In this document: positions 15,795 through 24,638 of the stretch, piece by piece
How the letters are laid out: each line of letters begins with the position of its first letter
Numbering within the stretch: position 1 is the first letter of the stretch
DNA from: Bacillota bacterium
GTDB taxonomy: Bacteria; Bacillota; Clostridia; Acetivibrionales; DTU013
Direction of reading: 5' to 3'
NCBI GenBank assembly: GCA_023412665.1
Contig: JAEZCA010000016.1
Coordinates: 6,940 to 70,939, forward strand
Length of the DNA: 64,000 nucleotides
The notes under the pieces: model-generated
Databases searched by the model: none
The model's input: the letters and a program-made list of their open reading frames with translations, nothing else
Told to the model about the DNA's origin: nothing
Program-made: the position numbers and the translations under genes

Positions 15795-17588
15795 TTATTT
15801 CTTTTCCTTGTCCCATGCTGCTATTCTCTGCAGAAGCACTTCCTGTCCGCCTATCCTCATGAATTCGTTGTGCATTTTTGCCCAGGTCTTTTCAAAATCA
15901 GCAGGCTTGCAGGTTATAGTCTTTGCAAAGAATTCGTAGCCCTTTTCTCTGAGGGTATTGGAGTATTTAGCATCCGCATCGCATGGAATAGAGAGTGTCG
16001 GTGCTACGAAGCTGTCCTTCAGAGCTGTGTTGTATGACTTGATATAGAGATCCTCCAAACCGCCATAAGCAAGGGAGTTGATCTTTATGTTCTTTTCCTT
16101 GTCACCAACATCAATACCGTTAATTATGTATGTATAGTCAATATTGTTGAGTGAATTGAACTGTTTCGGTCCTTCCTTGACATTCTGGTATATAGGCAGT
16201 CCATCCTTCATTATGTGGCCTACGCCCTCTTCACCATACTGAAGGAAGAAGATAACGTCCTTGTCTGCCATCCAATTCAGGTATTGAATAGCCTCGTTGA
16301 CTTTCTTTTCACTGGTCTTGGGAACGATTATTCTAAGACCCGCCTGATCATAGACCTGCTTTGTAGTCTTTCCGTTCTTATCCTTGAACGGGTCTATGGG
16401 CTGCAGGTCAAATCCTTTGATGTTTTCCTTTAATGTAGGCAGATAGGCTGCTCCGGGTCTAAGAGGCATGTCGTAGTTCTGGATGTAGGAGCCTACATAA
16501 CCGTTGGCGAAATCGCTCTCAAGAATCTTGCCGTCTTTGTCAAGGGGGAACTCTGTGCTCATAAGACCTTCATTATACATCTTGTTGAGGAAACGAACCC
16601 CTTCCTTGTATCCGGGAGCAAGGAACCGGAGGTTATCACCGCTTATGTACCTGGAATACTCTGTCTGGTCAGTGATAAAGCACTCTAGCAGGTTAGTTGC
16701 TGTAAACAGTATGTCACGTGTTACACCAAAAGGAATGACTCTGTCCACTTTGCCCGGGTTCTTTGCCTTAAACTGCTTCATTGTGTCATACCACTCTTCA
16801 AGGGTGGTAGGAGTCTTGAGGTTGAGCTTATCCAGCCAATCCTGCCTGATCCAGGTGTTGAATCTTGCGTTGATGACCCTCTTTGCAGGTATGGACCACT
16901 GTTGTCCATAATATTTGCCGCGTATAAGAACATCGTTGCCCAGGAATGTCTTGAGGTCCTGGCCATATGTATTGAGAGCGTTGTCCAGTTGGGTAAGTCC
17001 GCCGCTCTTATAGTAGTTGAATACAGTGTTCACATCATAGGTGAGGCAGATATCAGGAGCCTGGTTGGAAGCCATCCAGACGTTCAGCTTGTTGACTTCT
17101 TCCCACCTTGGTGCTGTAACAAACTTCAATGTGATATTCGGATATTTTTTACCGAACTCAGTCTTTATCCAGTCTGTATAGAAGTTATTATCCGGAGCAG
17201 TTCCGCCTACATTACCTCTGTCAAATATCTCGAGGGTCAGCGTAACCTTTTCCTTTGCCTTTACTGTTACATTGAGCTTTGCAGTAGCTTTTTTGTTGCT
17301 GCTGCTGGTAACTGTAATAACAGCCTTGCCTTCTTTAAGAGCTTTTATTGTTCCTGTTGCATCTACTGATACAACATTTTTATCGCTGGTAGTAAATGTA
17401 AGCAGCTTCTGAGTAGTATTTGCCGGAGTGAAAACAACATTGAGTTTTTGTGTGTCTCCTACAGTCATCGTAGGTGAAGCCTTGTCAAGTTTGACTCCGG
17501 TGACCTTGACCACCGTGATCGCAAAAGCTGATACCGTCAGGCACAATACGATCAATAGACATAATAACCTTGAAACGACCTTTTTCAT
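15795..17588 (-). CDS. Extracellular sugar-binding protein with N-terminal Ig-like (BIG2) domain
   Basis: A 597-aa secreted protein. The ATG at 17588 is chosen because AGGAGGG lies 7 bases upstream; the frame opens 12 codons earlier. A signal peptide (about 1-24, ending VSAFA) is followed by a BIG2-type Ig-like domain (about 28-105: KVTGVKLDKASPTMTVGDTQ through GTIKALKEGKAVITVTSS). A family-1/LplA-like solute-binding domain follows (EIFDRGN...NFYTDWI, APDICLTYDVN). Unlike most such Firmicute proteins it has no usable lipobox: the Cys residues lie inside the hydrophobic core. The Ig-like domain may retain it at the cell surface. It belongs with the two permeases upstream and probably binds xylan-derived aldouronates or related oligosaccharides. 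Confidence 0.88.
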   Translation of the reverse strand: MKKVVSRLLCLLIVLCLTVSAFAITVVKVTGVKLDKASPTMTVGDTQKLNVVFTPANTTQKLLTFTTSDKNVVSVDATGTIKALKEGKAVITVTSSSNKKATAKLNVTVKAKEKVTLTLEIFDRGNVGGTAPDNNFYTDWIKTEFGKKYPNITLKFVTAPRWEEVNKLNVWMASNQAPDICLTYDVNTVFNYYKSGGLTQLDNALNTYGQDLKTFLGNDVLIRGKYYGQQWSIPAKRVINARFNTWIRQDWLDKLNLKTPTTLEEWYDTMKQFKAKNPGKVDRVIPFGVTRDILFTATNLLECFITDQTEYSRYISGDNLRFLAPGYKEGVRFLNKMYNEGLMSTEFPLDKDGKILESDFANGYVGSYIQNYDMPLRPGAAYLPTLKENIKGFDLQPIDPFKDKNGKTTKQVYDQAGLRIIVPKTSEKKVNEAIQYLNWMADKDVIFFLQYGEEGVGHIMKDGLPIYQNVKEGPKQFNSLNNIDYTYIINGIDVGDKEKNIKINSLAYGGLEDLYIKSYNTALKDSFVAPTLSIPCDADAKYSNTLREKGYEFFAKTITCKPADFEKTWAKMHNEFMRIGGQEVLLQRIAAWDKEKK

Positions 17589-17714
17589 AAACACCCTCCT
17601 GAATAAAAATATTTTGGTAAACAAGAACTACTGGAAATAAGTGCTCACACCCCCTCACATGCTATCGTTACCAGTGATATGACAATTAATTGTTGCCGAA
17701 TTTATTGATATACA

Positions 17715-18149
17715 TTACTTCCTTGTATACGATATGATGCTGTCCATATAAGTCAGTACCAGATTTCCGGTCTCCTTGTCCACGTAAACGTCAGCAAATT
17801 CACCTTCAGCAACCGTGACCTTCAGAATACCTTCTGTTAAAACCGCCTCATACACTCCGTCATTGTCTTCATATTTATATTTATCGCTGTCTTTTGTTAT
17901 CTTCACAAACAGGCTTTCATCATCTGTTCCTACCCAATCTCCTTCAAAAGCATCGGTATCGACCTCTGTGTCTGCCGCCTCGGTTATCTGTTCGCTCAAA
18001 TCCTGCTCCACTACTTCAGGAACTGCTTCCACAGGCTCTTTCGGTGTATCCCCGGCTGTGCCGTTATTGGTATTGCCGCCGCAGCCGGCTAATAGCAGCA
18101 GAGTAAGTAAAGAAATAACGAGTACTGCTGAAATAGATTTGATCTTCAT
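17715..18149 (-). CDS. Small lipoprotein within the sugar transporter operon
   Basis: A 144-aa protein with a clear lipobox (LLLLAGC, Cys23) preceded by a hydrophobic signal segment. A low-complexity acidic linker follows (about 30-65, rich in Glu, Val and Asp) and then a compact beta-rich domain (FEGDWVGTDDESLFVKITKD through GNLVLTYMDSIISY), which looks like a small beta-sandwich or lipocalin-like fold. It lies between the second permease and the binding protein, 38 bases after the former, with its own GAGGAG site. It may assist the non-lipidated binding protein at the membrane. No family recognised. Confidence 0.75.
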   Translation of the reverse strand: MKIKSISAVLVISLLTLLLLAGCGGNTNNGTAGDTPKEPVEAVPEVVEQDLSEQITEAADTEVDTDAFEGDWVGTDDESLFVKITKDSDKYKYEDNDGVYEAVLTEGILKVTVAEGEFADVYVDKETGNLVLTYMDSIISYTRK

Positions 18150-18186
18150 AATTTGCTCTCCTCTTTTCTTTTTGTATGGAATAATA

Positions 18187-19059
18187 TCAGCCTTTTATGG
18201 CGCCGATCATAACGCCCGAGATGAAATACCGCTGGAGCCACGGATATACAAGTAGTATCGGAACAGTCGCAAACATGACAGCCGCGGCCTTCAGCCCCTC
18301 AGGAGTCACATTCTGATTGGACATTCCCTCCGCCAGTGCAATTTCAGACATCTGATTATTGTAAACAAGCTGGTATAACTTTAACTGCAGTGGAAAATAT
18401 TCCTGCTTATTAATATAGATCAACGCATCCTGGAATCCATTCCAGCGACCCACTGCATAGAATAGTGCCAGTGTTGCAAGTACAGGCTTTGATAGCGGTA
18501 ATACTATCTTGATAAGTATAGTAAAATGTGACGCCCCATCCAGATAAGCCGACTCTTCCAGACTCTCAGGCAGGTTGGCGAAAAATGTCTTCAATATTAT
18601 CATGTTGAATGCACTCAGACAATAAGGGAACATAAGGGCTGCCCAATGATCCGTAATTCCCAGGTCTTTTACCAATATATATTCAGGTATCATACCGCCG
18701 CTGAAATACATGGTTACAACTATCATGACCAGGAATATGTTTCTGCCCTTCAAATTCTTCTTTGTAAGAGGGTATGCACACAGGATGGTCATGATCATGC
18801 TGAGTACGGTACATGCTAATGTCAGCCATATGGTAAAAATCATGGATCCAACAATAGATTTATCCGCAAGGACCGCTTTATAGGATTCCAGTGTGAACTC
18901 TACCGGCCAGATAGTAACAACCCTGGCGGTAATAGCGTAATTTGAGCTGAATGAGACCGAAAGCATGTACAGCATAGGCAGCAGACATGCTATAGATATG
19001 ACTGCCGTCGTAAATATCATAGTAAAATCGAATGTTCTATCTTTTATGCCTTTTTTCAT
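18187..19059 (-). CDS. Carbohydrate ABC transporter permease, YtcP/LplC type
   Basis: A 290-aa inner-membrane permease with six predicted helices, and the EAA loop that contacts the ATPase (ESAYLDGASHFTILIKIVLPLSKPVLATL). It ends with the typical QRYFISGVMIGAIKG. It pairs with the LplB-type permease 27 bases upstream. No ATPase is encoded nearby; this class usually shares a general MsmK/MsiK-type ATPase encoded elsewhere. Confidence 0.93.
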   Translation of the reverse strand: MKKGIKDRTFDFTMIFTTAVISIACLLPMLYMLSVSFSSNYAITARVVTIWPVEFTLESYKAVLADKSIVGSMIFTIWLTLACTVLSMIMTILCAYPLTKKNLKGRNIFLVMIVVTMYFSGGMIPEYILVKDLGITDHWAALMFPYCLSAFNMIILKTFFANLPESLEESAYLDGASHFTILIKIVLPLSKPVLATLALFYAVGRWNGFQDALIYINKQEYFPLQLKLYQLVYNNQMSEIALAEGMSNQNVTPEGLKAAAVMFATVPILLVYPWLQRYFISGVMIGAIKG

Positions 19060-19086
19060 ATTATGATCCCCCTAAGCGCCGCTATT

Positions 19087-20073
19087 TTACCAGATTCCCT
19101 GTTCTCCGACCTTGTTTGCAATATAGTTTGTTGTCACCAGGAATATCAGCCCTACAATGGACTGGAATAGGCCAACTGCCGTTGCGATAGAAAACTGGAA
19201 TGACTGCAGGCCTATACGGTATACAAACGTGCTGATAACATCTGAAAATTCCATAACAAGCGGATTTCCTATGACGTACGGCCTGTCAAAGCCTATTGAA
19301 AGCATTCTTCCCACCTGCATGATCAGTAATATTATTATGGTAGGTTTTAGTCCGGGCAAGGTGATGTGCCATATTTTACGGAGCCTTCCCGCACCATCCA
19401 CAACAGCAGCTTCGTACAGCTCCTGGTTGATACCGGCTATGGCAGCCAGATATATGATGGTATTCCAGCCTACGCTCTGCCAGATACCGAGCAAGGTGTA
19501 AGTGAAGAGCCAGGTAACAGGATCGGTAAGGAATGGAACAGGTTCACTGAGGCCCATCTTCATAAGCAGATTATTGACCAGGCCCGACTCGGGAGACAAA
19601 AGCTGCAGCGATATACTTCCGATTATGACCCAGGAAAGGAAGTGGGGCAGATACAATATTGTTTGCGAGACCTTTTTAAACCATTTTACATATATTTCAC
19701 TGAGTATGATCGACAGTATGACCGGTGCCGGAAAGCCGAGCACCAGATCAAGACCGTTAAGAAGGAAGGTATTCCTGACTGCAGTCAGGAACTGGGGCAT
19801 TGAAAAAATTTCCTTGAATGAAGCAAAATTGTTCCAGGGACTGGCCCAGACTCCCTCAAATATATTATATTCCTTGAATGCTATCAGAATGCCGTACAGT
19901 GGTCCGTACCTGAATATAAGAAAATATGCTGTCGGAAGTAGAAGAAAGAGGTAAAGCATGTAATTGTTTCTTAAATATATAAGGAAACGATTAGGTCTGA
20001 TGACAGCTGTCTGTTGCAGATCAGGAGCATCTGTCTTTTGTAAAGCGGGTAAGTCAGCCTTTAATTTTGACAT
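19087..20073 (-). CDS. lplB: Carbohydrate ABC transporter permease, LplB type
   Basis: A 328-aa permease with six helices and the EAA loop ELYEAAVVDGAGRLRKIWHITLPGLKPTI. It ends in the family signature NYIANKVGEQGIW. The ATG at 20073 is chosen because GAGGGAG stands about 10 bases before it and touches the alternative TTG. It is the first gene of the leftward transporter operon (permease, permease, lipoprotein, binding protein), the order found in aldouronate and rhamnogalacturonan uptake loci of Paenibacillus and clostridia. Confidence 0.93.
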   Translation of the reverse strand: MSKLKADLPALQKTDAPDLQQTAVIRPNRFLIYLRNNYMLYLFLLLPTAYFLIFRYGPLYGILIAFKEYNIFEGVWASPWNNFASFKEIFSMPQFLTAVRNTFLLNGLDLVLGFPAPVILSIILSEIYVKWFKKVSQTILYLPHFLSWVIIGSISLQLLSPESGLVNNLLMKMGLSEPVPFLTDPVTWLFTYTLLGIWQSVGWNTIIYLAAIAGINQELYEAAVVDGAGRLRKIWHITLPGLKPTIIILLIMQVGRMLSIGFDRPYVIGNPLVMEFSDVISTFVYRIGLQSFQFSIATAVGLFQSIVGLIFLVTTNYIANKVGEQGIW

Positions 20074-20125
20074 TCTGAGCAACTCCCTCTTTGGAAATTT
20101 TTATATTCAATTTGTGTACATTTAA

Positions 20126-20154
20126 ATTATATGCACGTGAATATTTTATATCAA
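20126..20154 (-). promoter_or_regulatory. SigmaA-type promoter of the sugar transporter operon
   Basis: On the minus strand TTGATA, 17 bases, TATAAT; about 50 bases before the lplB-type start codon. Confidence 0.7.
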
Positions 20155-20278
20155 TAATGACTTTTGATTATTTCTATCATTTTTGCTTATTAGATATATC
20201 AAGTGTTTTGCGGATTTGTACAAGATAAATTATTAACAATTAGTGCTAAGTTGATTTTTCGCACTTTGTGAAGTAATT

Positions 20279-20310
20279 TGTCATAATTAATGATAATAAA
20301 TTATATGACA
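20279..20310. promoter_or_regulatory. Imperfect palindrome, candidate operator of the divergent sugar genes
   Basis: TGTCATAATT and AATTATATGACA form a 32-base imperfect inverted repeat in the 320-base AT-rich gap between the transporter operon and the UroD-like gene. It could bind one of the two AraC regulators or a global regulator. No other gene is seen in this gap. Confidence 0.4.
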
Positions 20311-20396
20311 TCTTTATTTTTTACAAATTGTTGCATATTGTTCTATTGCGTAGATTTACCTAATTCATTATTATATTCAGTAGGAGGGATGAATCG

Positions 20397-21506
20397 ATGT
20401 ATGTAGATCTGGAAAAATTCTGGGCTGATGATGCTCTTGCACATGAGGACAACTGTTTCAGCCAAAAAGCTCCCCAGGTTGCACTCGGAATAAGAATGAG
20501 CGAGGAATGCGTTTTTGCGGAGCTGGGAGAGGAAGGTAATCCGTGGGGTTACACACCGCGGGAAAGACGTATTGAACTAAACAAGCGCTATAATGACAAG
20601 GCTGAGAAAATTGTCGGCCGCAGGCTGCTTCCCGAAAACCTTCCTGAACCTGATTCCGAATTTCCGTACGTGAAAAGGATCGGCGAGGTCTTTGAAGGCA
20701 AATATGTCCAGAACGACGTGGCAGAATGGCTTGAACAATCAGCAGACTCACCCTCTGATTTGGAAGCTCTTCTTGACAGGGTTGATAAGCTCGATTTGCG
20801 TGAGTTCATACTCCCACCCCAATGGGAGTCGGAAAAGAAGCGCATCTATGAGAAATATGGCATTAAGCCGTCGCCTATGAGACATGTAAGAGGCCCGGTA
20901 ACACTTGCCACCTCCATATACGGCATAGAGAACCTTATATACCTCATTATTGACGAGCCTGATCTGGCAAAGCGTTTTTCCGATACCATACTTAAGGTCA
21001 TCACAGGCATTGCATCTATTATGGATGAAGAAGCCGGCTTCGACGGGACCAATCGCCCGGGAGGCTTCAGTTTCGCTGATGACAACTGTTACCTGCTGAC
21101 ACCTGATATGTATGAAGAGTTTGGTTATCCCATACTGAAAGCTGTTTTTGAGCGCTGGAGCCCAAAACCCGGCGACATGCGATATCAGCACTCCGATTCG
21201 GCTATGGCACACCTGCTTCCCATATTGGGCATGCTGAACCTGACAGGCTGCAATTTCGGTCCTACAGTTCTTGTGGACGAAATCCGCAAATATATGCCGA
21301 AAACCAGGATCGATGGATGTCTGGCTCCATTTACATTTATGAACAATGATACAGAGAATATAATAAAAGAAGTCAAGCGAGATTGTGAAATGGCCCGTGA
21401 ATGCAGAGGTCTGAATCTGTCAACCGCAGGTTCGATCAATAATGGGAGCCTGCTGACCAGCATGCTGACTGTAATGTATGCAATACAGAACTATGGAAGG
21501 TATTAA
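20397..21506 (+). CDS. Uroporphyrinogen decarboxylase-fold protein, not a true HemE
   Basis: A 369-aa protein resembling the UroD/MtaA superfamily (TIM barrel acting on porphyrins or corrinoid-bound methyl groups). Seen: RHVRGPVTLATSIYGIENLI, the helix IDEPDLAKRFSDTILK, FSFADDNCYLLTPDMYEEFG, and the C-terminal GCLAPFTFMNNDTENIIKEVKRDCE. The N-terminus lacks the RQAGRYLPE motif of real HemE, so heme synthesis is unlikely. No corrinoid protein or methyltransferase partner is nearby. AGGAGGG precedes the ATG. It sits between the transporter operon and alpha-glucuronidase, and similar UroD-like genes do occur in sugar clusters, where their role is not settled. Confidence 0.78.
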   Translation: MYVDLEKFWADDALAHEDNCFSQKAPQVALGIRMSEECVFAELGEEGNPWGYTPRERRIELNKRYNDKAEKIVGRRLLPENLPEPDSEFPYVKRIGEVFEGKYVQNDVAEWLEQSADSPSDLEALLDRVDKLDLREFILPPQWESEKKRIYEKYGIKPSPMRHVRGPVTLATSIYGIENLIYLIIDEPDLAKRFSDTILKVITGIASIMDEEAGFDGTNRPGGFSFADDNCYLLTPDMYEEFGYPILKAVFERWSPKPGDMRYQHSDSAMAHLLPILGMLNLTGCNFGPTVLVDEIRKYMPKTRIDGCLAPFTFMNNDTENIIKEVKRDCEMARECRGLNLSTAGSINNGSLLTSMLTVMYAIQNYGRY

Positions 21507-21551
21507 CTGATGTGTATTTGGTAACGAGGTGCCGTAATTTCTGCCGCCTTG

Positions 21552-22355
21552 TTACAGACCCCTTCCCTTGAGCAGGACCGACGGCGCATACCCCTTACAT
21601 GACCTGTATACCTTGCTGAAATAGAACAAGTCGTCAAAACCGCTGCGTGCCGCTGCCTCACTGACAGTATATCCTCCGGTGGAGAGCAGGCTCTCGGCAT
21701 TGTTGATGCGTATACGAGTAATGTATTGCTTGATGGTACATCCGTTAGCCTTTTTGAAAAAGGCTCCGAGATATACGGGATTGAGCTCCGCGATATCAGC
21801 CAGATCTGATATCTCTATCCGGTTCATATAATTATGGAGGATATGCTGTTTGATTTTTTGCAGCCTTGGATCCTCATGCTGCATTGGGATACCTGATGCA
21901 ATACGGCACAGAAGCTTGTCCAGTATGAGCATGAATACCGCGCGGGCTCTCATTTTATAGTTATACGACTGCTCCACCCATATGTGATCCAGCTCGCTGT
22001 ACAGGCTTATCAGCTCACCGAAGACTCCAATTTTTATTACCGGATCCAATGGAAGTGTAATTCCCTGGAATCCCGACGAGGTATCATTGAGCAAAAAGTT
22101 GGCGGCAAAGCATTGCATGGGCTCATCGGCGCAGGTATAGGCCTGGCGGACATTACCGCTGGGCACATAGATAAAGTCCCCCTGGCTCAGGTTGTACTCA
22201 ACACCGTTAATGAGATATGTGGAACGTCCCTTGTAGACATATGTCAGATCATGAAAGCTGATTTCGCCCTCCACGATGCTCCAATTGGGCGCACATTTTC
22301 TGTTGACAAAATAAATCAGCTCAGGGACAGCGTTAGAATAATCATTTTGCTGCAT
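21552..22355 (-). CDS. AraC-family regulator with cupin sensor domain
   Basis: A 267-aa regulator. The N-terminal half is a cupin-type arabinose-binding fold (SFHDLTYVYKGRSTYLINGVEYNLSQGDFIYVPSG). The C-terminal half is the AraC/XylS helix-turn-helix pair (ISDLADIAELNPVYLGAFFKK; TVSEAAARSGFDDLFYFSKVYRSCKGYAPS). The ATG at 22355 follows GGTGTGAT; a GTG two codons upstream is possible. It is divergent from the alpha-glucuronidase gene, with about 80 bases between them, and probably controls that gene in response to an intracellular sugar acid. Confidence 0.9.
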   Translation of the reverse strand: MQQNDYSNAVPELIYFVNRKCAPNWSIVEGEISFHDLTYVYKGRSTYLINGVEYNLSQGDFIYVPSGNVRQAYTCADEPMQCFAANFLLNDTSSGFQGITLPLDPVIKIGVFGELISLYSELDHIWVEQSYNYKMRARAVFMLILDKLLCRIASGIPMQHEDPRLQKIKQHILHNYMNRIEISDLADIAELNPVYLGAFFKKANGCTIKQYITRIRINNAESLLSTGGYTVSEAAARSGFDDLFYFSKVYRSCKGYAPSVLLKGRGL

Positions 22356-22386
22356 TATCACACCAGTTTCTTTATTTTTTATGTTC

Positions 22387-22414
22387 TTGAACTATTTTAC
22401 TACATATATATACT
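22387..22414 (+). promoter_or_regulatory. Candidate promoter of the alpha-glucuronidase gene
   Basis: TTGAAC, 16 bases, TATACT, ending about 21 bases before the start codon, which leaves a very short leader. Confidence 0.5.
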
Positions 22415-22435
22415 ACACTGCAAGAAAGGGATATC

Positions 22436-24541
22436 ATGAATACACAAAACAAAAACAAATGTACAGGTTATGATGCATGGTTAGGCTATAGCACAGCGAG
22501 CCTCGCTGATACAGAGCATTTATCCGCATTTTTCAACAGCATATGTATTGAATCAGATGATCCGGTTGTAACAACAGCGGAGCGTGAGCTTAAAACTGCG
22601 ATCAGAGCAATATCCGGCCGACCGCCTGTAACTGTAGACAGACCGAAAGCTCAGGGAACGATCGTCCTTGGTATTCTGCCTCCGGCACCATCCCCTGGCA
22701 GCACTGATAGCAACAAATCAATCTGCGTATCCTCTGTCACTAAAGAGGAATTAAAGAGAATCGGTGATGAGGGCTTTATTATCAAGCACTGCTCGTCTGA
22801 AAACAGCCGTTATACGATAATCGCCGCAAAATCAGGAGCGGGTGTTCTTTATGGAGCCTTTACACTTATTCGCAGAATAATATGCAAAGGCATTGATAAA
22901 AACCTGCATATTATCGAAAATCCATCTCTGACACTGCGTATGATAGATCAATGGGACAATATGGATGGCAGCATTGAAAGAGGCTATGCCGGACTTTCGA
23001 TCTTTTACAGGAACTGCAAAATATTGACAGGCAGCAAAAGGGTACACGATTACGCAAGGCTGCTGGCATCTATAGGCCTAAACTCAATTGTATTGAATAA
23101 TGTCAATGTGCATAGTACAGAAACCCGCCTGATCACAAAAGAGCAGCTGCCAAAGGTAGCTAAGCTGGCAGAAATCTTCCGTTCATACGGGATGAGGATC
23201 TTCCTGAGCATCAACTATTCCAGCCCTATTGAGCTGGGAGGACTTGATACGGCAGATCCGCTGGATAAGGGGGTGCAGTCCTGGTGGAATGCCAAGGCTG
23301 CCGAGATTTACAGCTATATACCTGACTTTGGAGGATTTCTGGTCAAGGCTGATTCCGAATTTCGCCCGGGCCCCTTCACATACGGCAGGGATCATGCGCA
23401 GGGCGCCAATATGCTGGCCGCGGCGCTCAAGCCCTTCGGAGGCATTGTCATATGGCGCTGTTTTGTTTACAACTGCAGGCAGGATTGGCGGGACACAATA
23501 ACCGACAGAGCAAACTCCGCATATGACACATATATGCCTCTTGACGGCTCATTTGAAAATAATGTGCTGCTGCAGATAAAAAACGGGCCGATGGACTTCC
23601 AGGTAAGGGAGCCTGTATCCCCTCTTCTGGGCGGACTTCGAAAATCCAATATGGTACTGGAGTTGCAGATCACACAGGAATACACAGGCCAGCAGCGGCA
23701 TCTTTGCTATCTTGGGCCAATGTGGAAGGATGTACTGGATTTCGATACCTTTAACAGTGGAAAGGGCAGCACAGTGGCCAATATACTTGTCCGATCGGGT
23801 CAAGACGGAAAAATATCAGGTATTGCAGCAGTCTCAAACATCGGGGACGATTTGAACTGGACAGGTCACGATCTGGCCCAGGCTAACCTTTATTGCTATG
23901 GCAGACTTGCTTGGGATCCCGGCCTGGCCTCGGAAGAGATCGCACGGGAATGGACGGTCCAGACCTTCGGGAACGATCCGTTGGTTATCGATACTATTAC
24001 AGGCATGCTGATGGATTCATATAATATATATGAAAGCTATACGGCACCTCTGGGCATAGGCTGGATGGTCAACCCGAACCATCATTACGGTCCCAGCGTG
24101 GACGGTTATGAATACTCCGCCTGGGGGACATATCACCGGGCCGACCATGAGGGAATAGGCGTAGACAGATCTGTGGCTGCAGGGACAGGAAATGCCGGCA
24201 GGTATTTCCTTCCGAATTCTACAATGTACGAGGCGCCCGAAACCTGTCCTGAGGAGCTTTTGCTGTTCTTCCACCACATATCCTACAAATACAGGCTCAA
24301 ATCCGGTACAACATTGATACAGTATATATATGACTCACATTTTGAGGGAGCTGAAAACGCAGCAGGGCTCGTTGACAGATGGAAGAGCCTCGAGGGCAGG
24401 ATCGACAGTGAATGCAGCGAGCGCGTCCTGAAACGGCTTGAAGAACAAGCCGCCCATGCATGTGAATGGCGGGATGTGATCAACTCGTACTTCTTGAGGA
24501 AAAGCGGCATTCCCGACGAAAAATCTCGAAGAATCTATTGA
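22436..24541 (+). CDS. aguA: GH67 alpha-glucuronidase
   Basis: A 701-aa enzyme that removes 4-O-methylglucuronic acid from the non-reducing end of short xylo-oligosaccharides. Domains: an N-terminal alpha/beta domain (about 1-140), then the catalytic barrel (MIDQWDNMDGSIERGYAG, GGFLVKADSEFRPGPFTYGRDHAQGANMLA, IVIWRCFVYN, LLQIKNGPMDFQVREP), and a C-terminal helical domain. All of these are hallmark GH67 stretches, and the length matches the family. There is no signal peptide, so it acts in the cytoplasm on imported oligosaccharides. With the LplB/YtcP-type transporter and AraC regulators it makes an aldouronate utilisation locus, though xylanase and xylosidase genes are not in view. Confidence 0.95.
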   Translation: MNTQNKNKCTGYDAWLGYSTASLADTEHLSAFFNSICIESDDPVVTTAERELKTAIRAISGRPPVTVDRPKAQGTIVLGILPPAPSPGSTDSNKSICVSSVTKEELKRIGDEGFIIKHCSSENSRYTIIAAKSGAGVLYGAFTLIRRIICKGIDKNLHIIENPSLTLRMIDQWDNMDGSIERGYAGLSIFYRNCKILTGSKRVHDYARLLASIGLNSIVLNNVNVHSTETRLITKEQLPKVAKLAEIFRSYGMRIFLSINYSSPIELGGLDTADPLDKGVQSWWNAKAAEIYSYIPDFGGFLVKADSEFRPGPFTYGRDHAQGANMLAAALKPFGGIVIWRCFVYNCRQDWRDTITDRANSAYDTYMPLDGSFENNVLLQIKNGPMDFQVREPVSPLLGGLRKSNMVLELQITQEYTGQQRHLCYLGPMWKDVLDFDTFNSGKGSTVANILVRSGQDGKISGIAAVSNIGDDLNWTGHDLAQANLYCYGRLAWDPGLASEEIAREWTVQTFGNDPLVIDTITGMLMDSYNIYESYTAPLGIGWMVNPNHHYGPSVDGYEYSAWGTYHRADHEGIGVDRSVAAGTGNAGRYFLPNSTMYEAPETCPEELLLFFHHISYKYRLKSGTTLIQYIYDSHFEGAENAAGLVDRWKSLEGRIDSECSERVLKRLEEQAAHACEWRDVINSYFLRKSGIPDEKSRRIY

Positions 24542-24580
24542 GTGATACAGGGAAAACCATGACCCCATGGCCTACTCTTA

Positions 24581-24609
24581 TTGTCATACGCATAACTATC
24601 TGTTATACT
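24581..24609 (+). promoter_or_regulatory. SigmaA-type promoter of proA
   Basis: TTGTCA (24581-24586), 17 bases, TATACT (24604-24609), about 30 bases before the proA start. It shows proA is transcribed independently of the alpha-glucuronidase gene. Confidence 0.65.
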
Positions 24610-24638
24610 AATAAAAACCATCGGAATGAGGTGTTTTT

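Noticed and set aside
24541..24638. Possible T-box or riboswitch ahead of proA
   Set aside because: The gap is under 100 bases, contains only a promoter, and no conserved T-box sequence is present.
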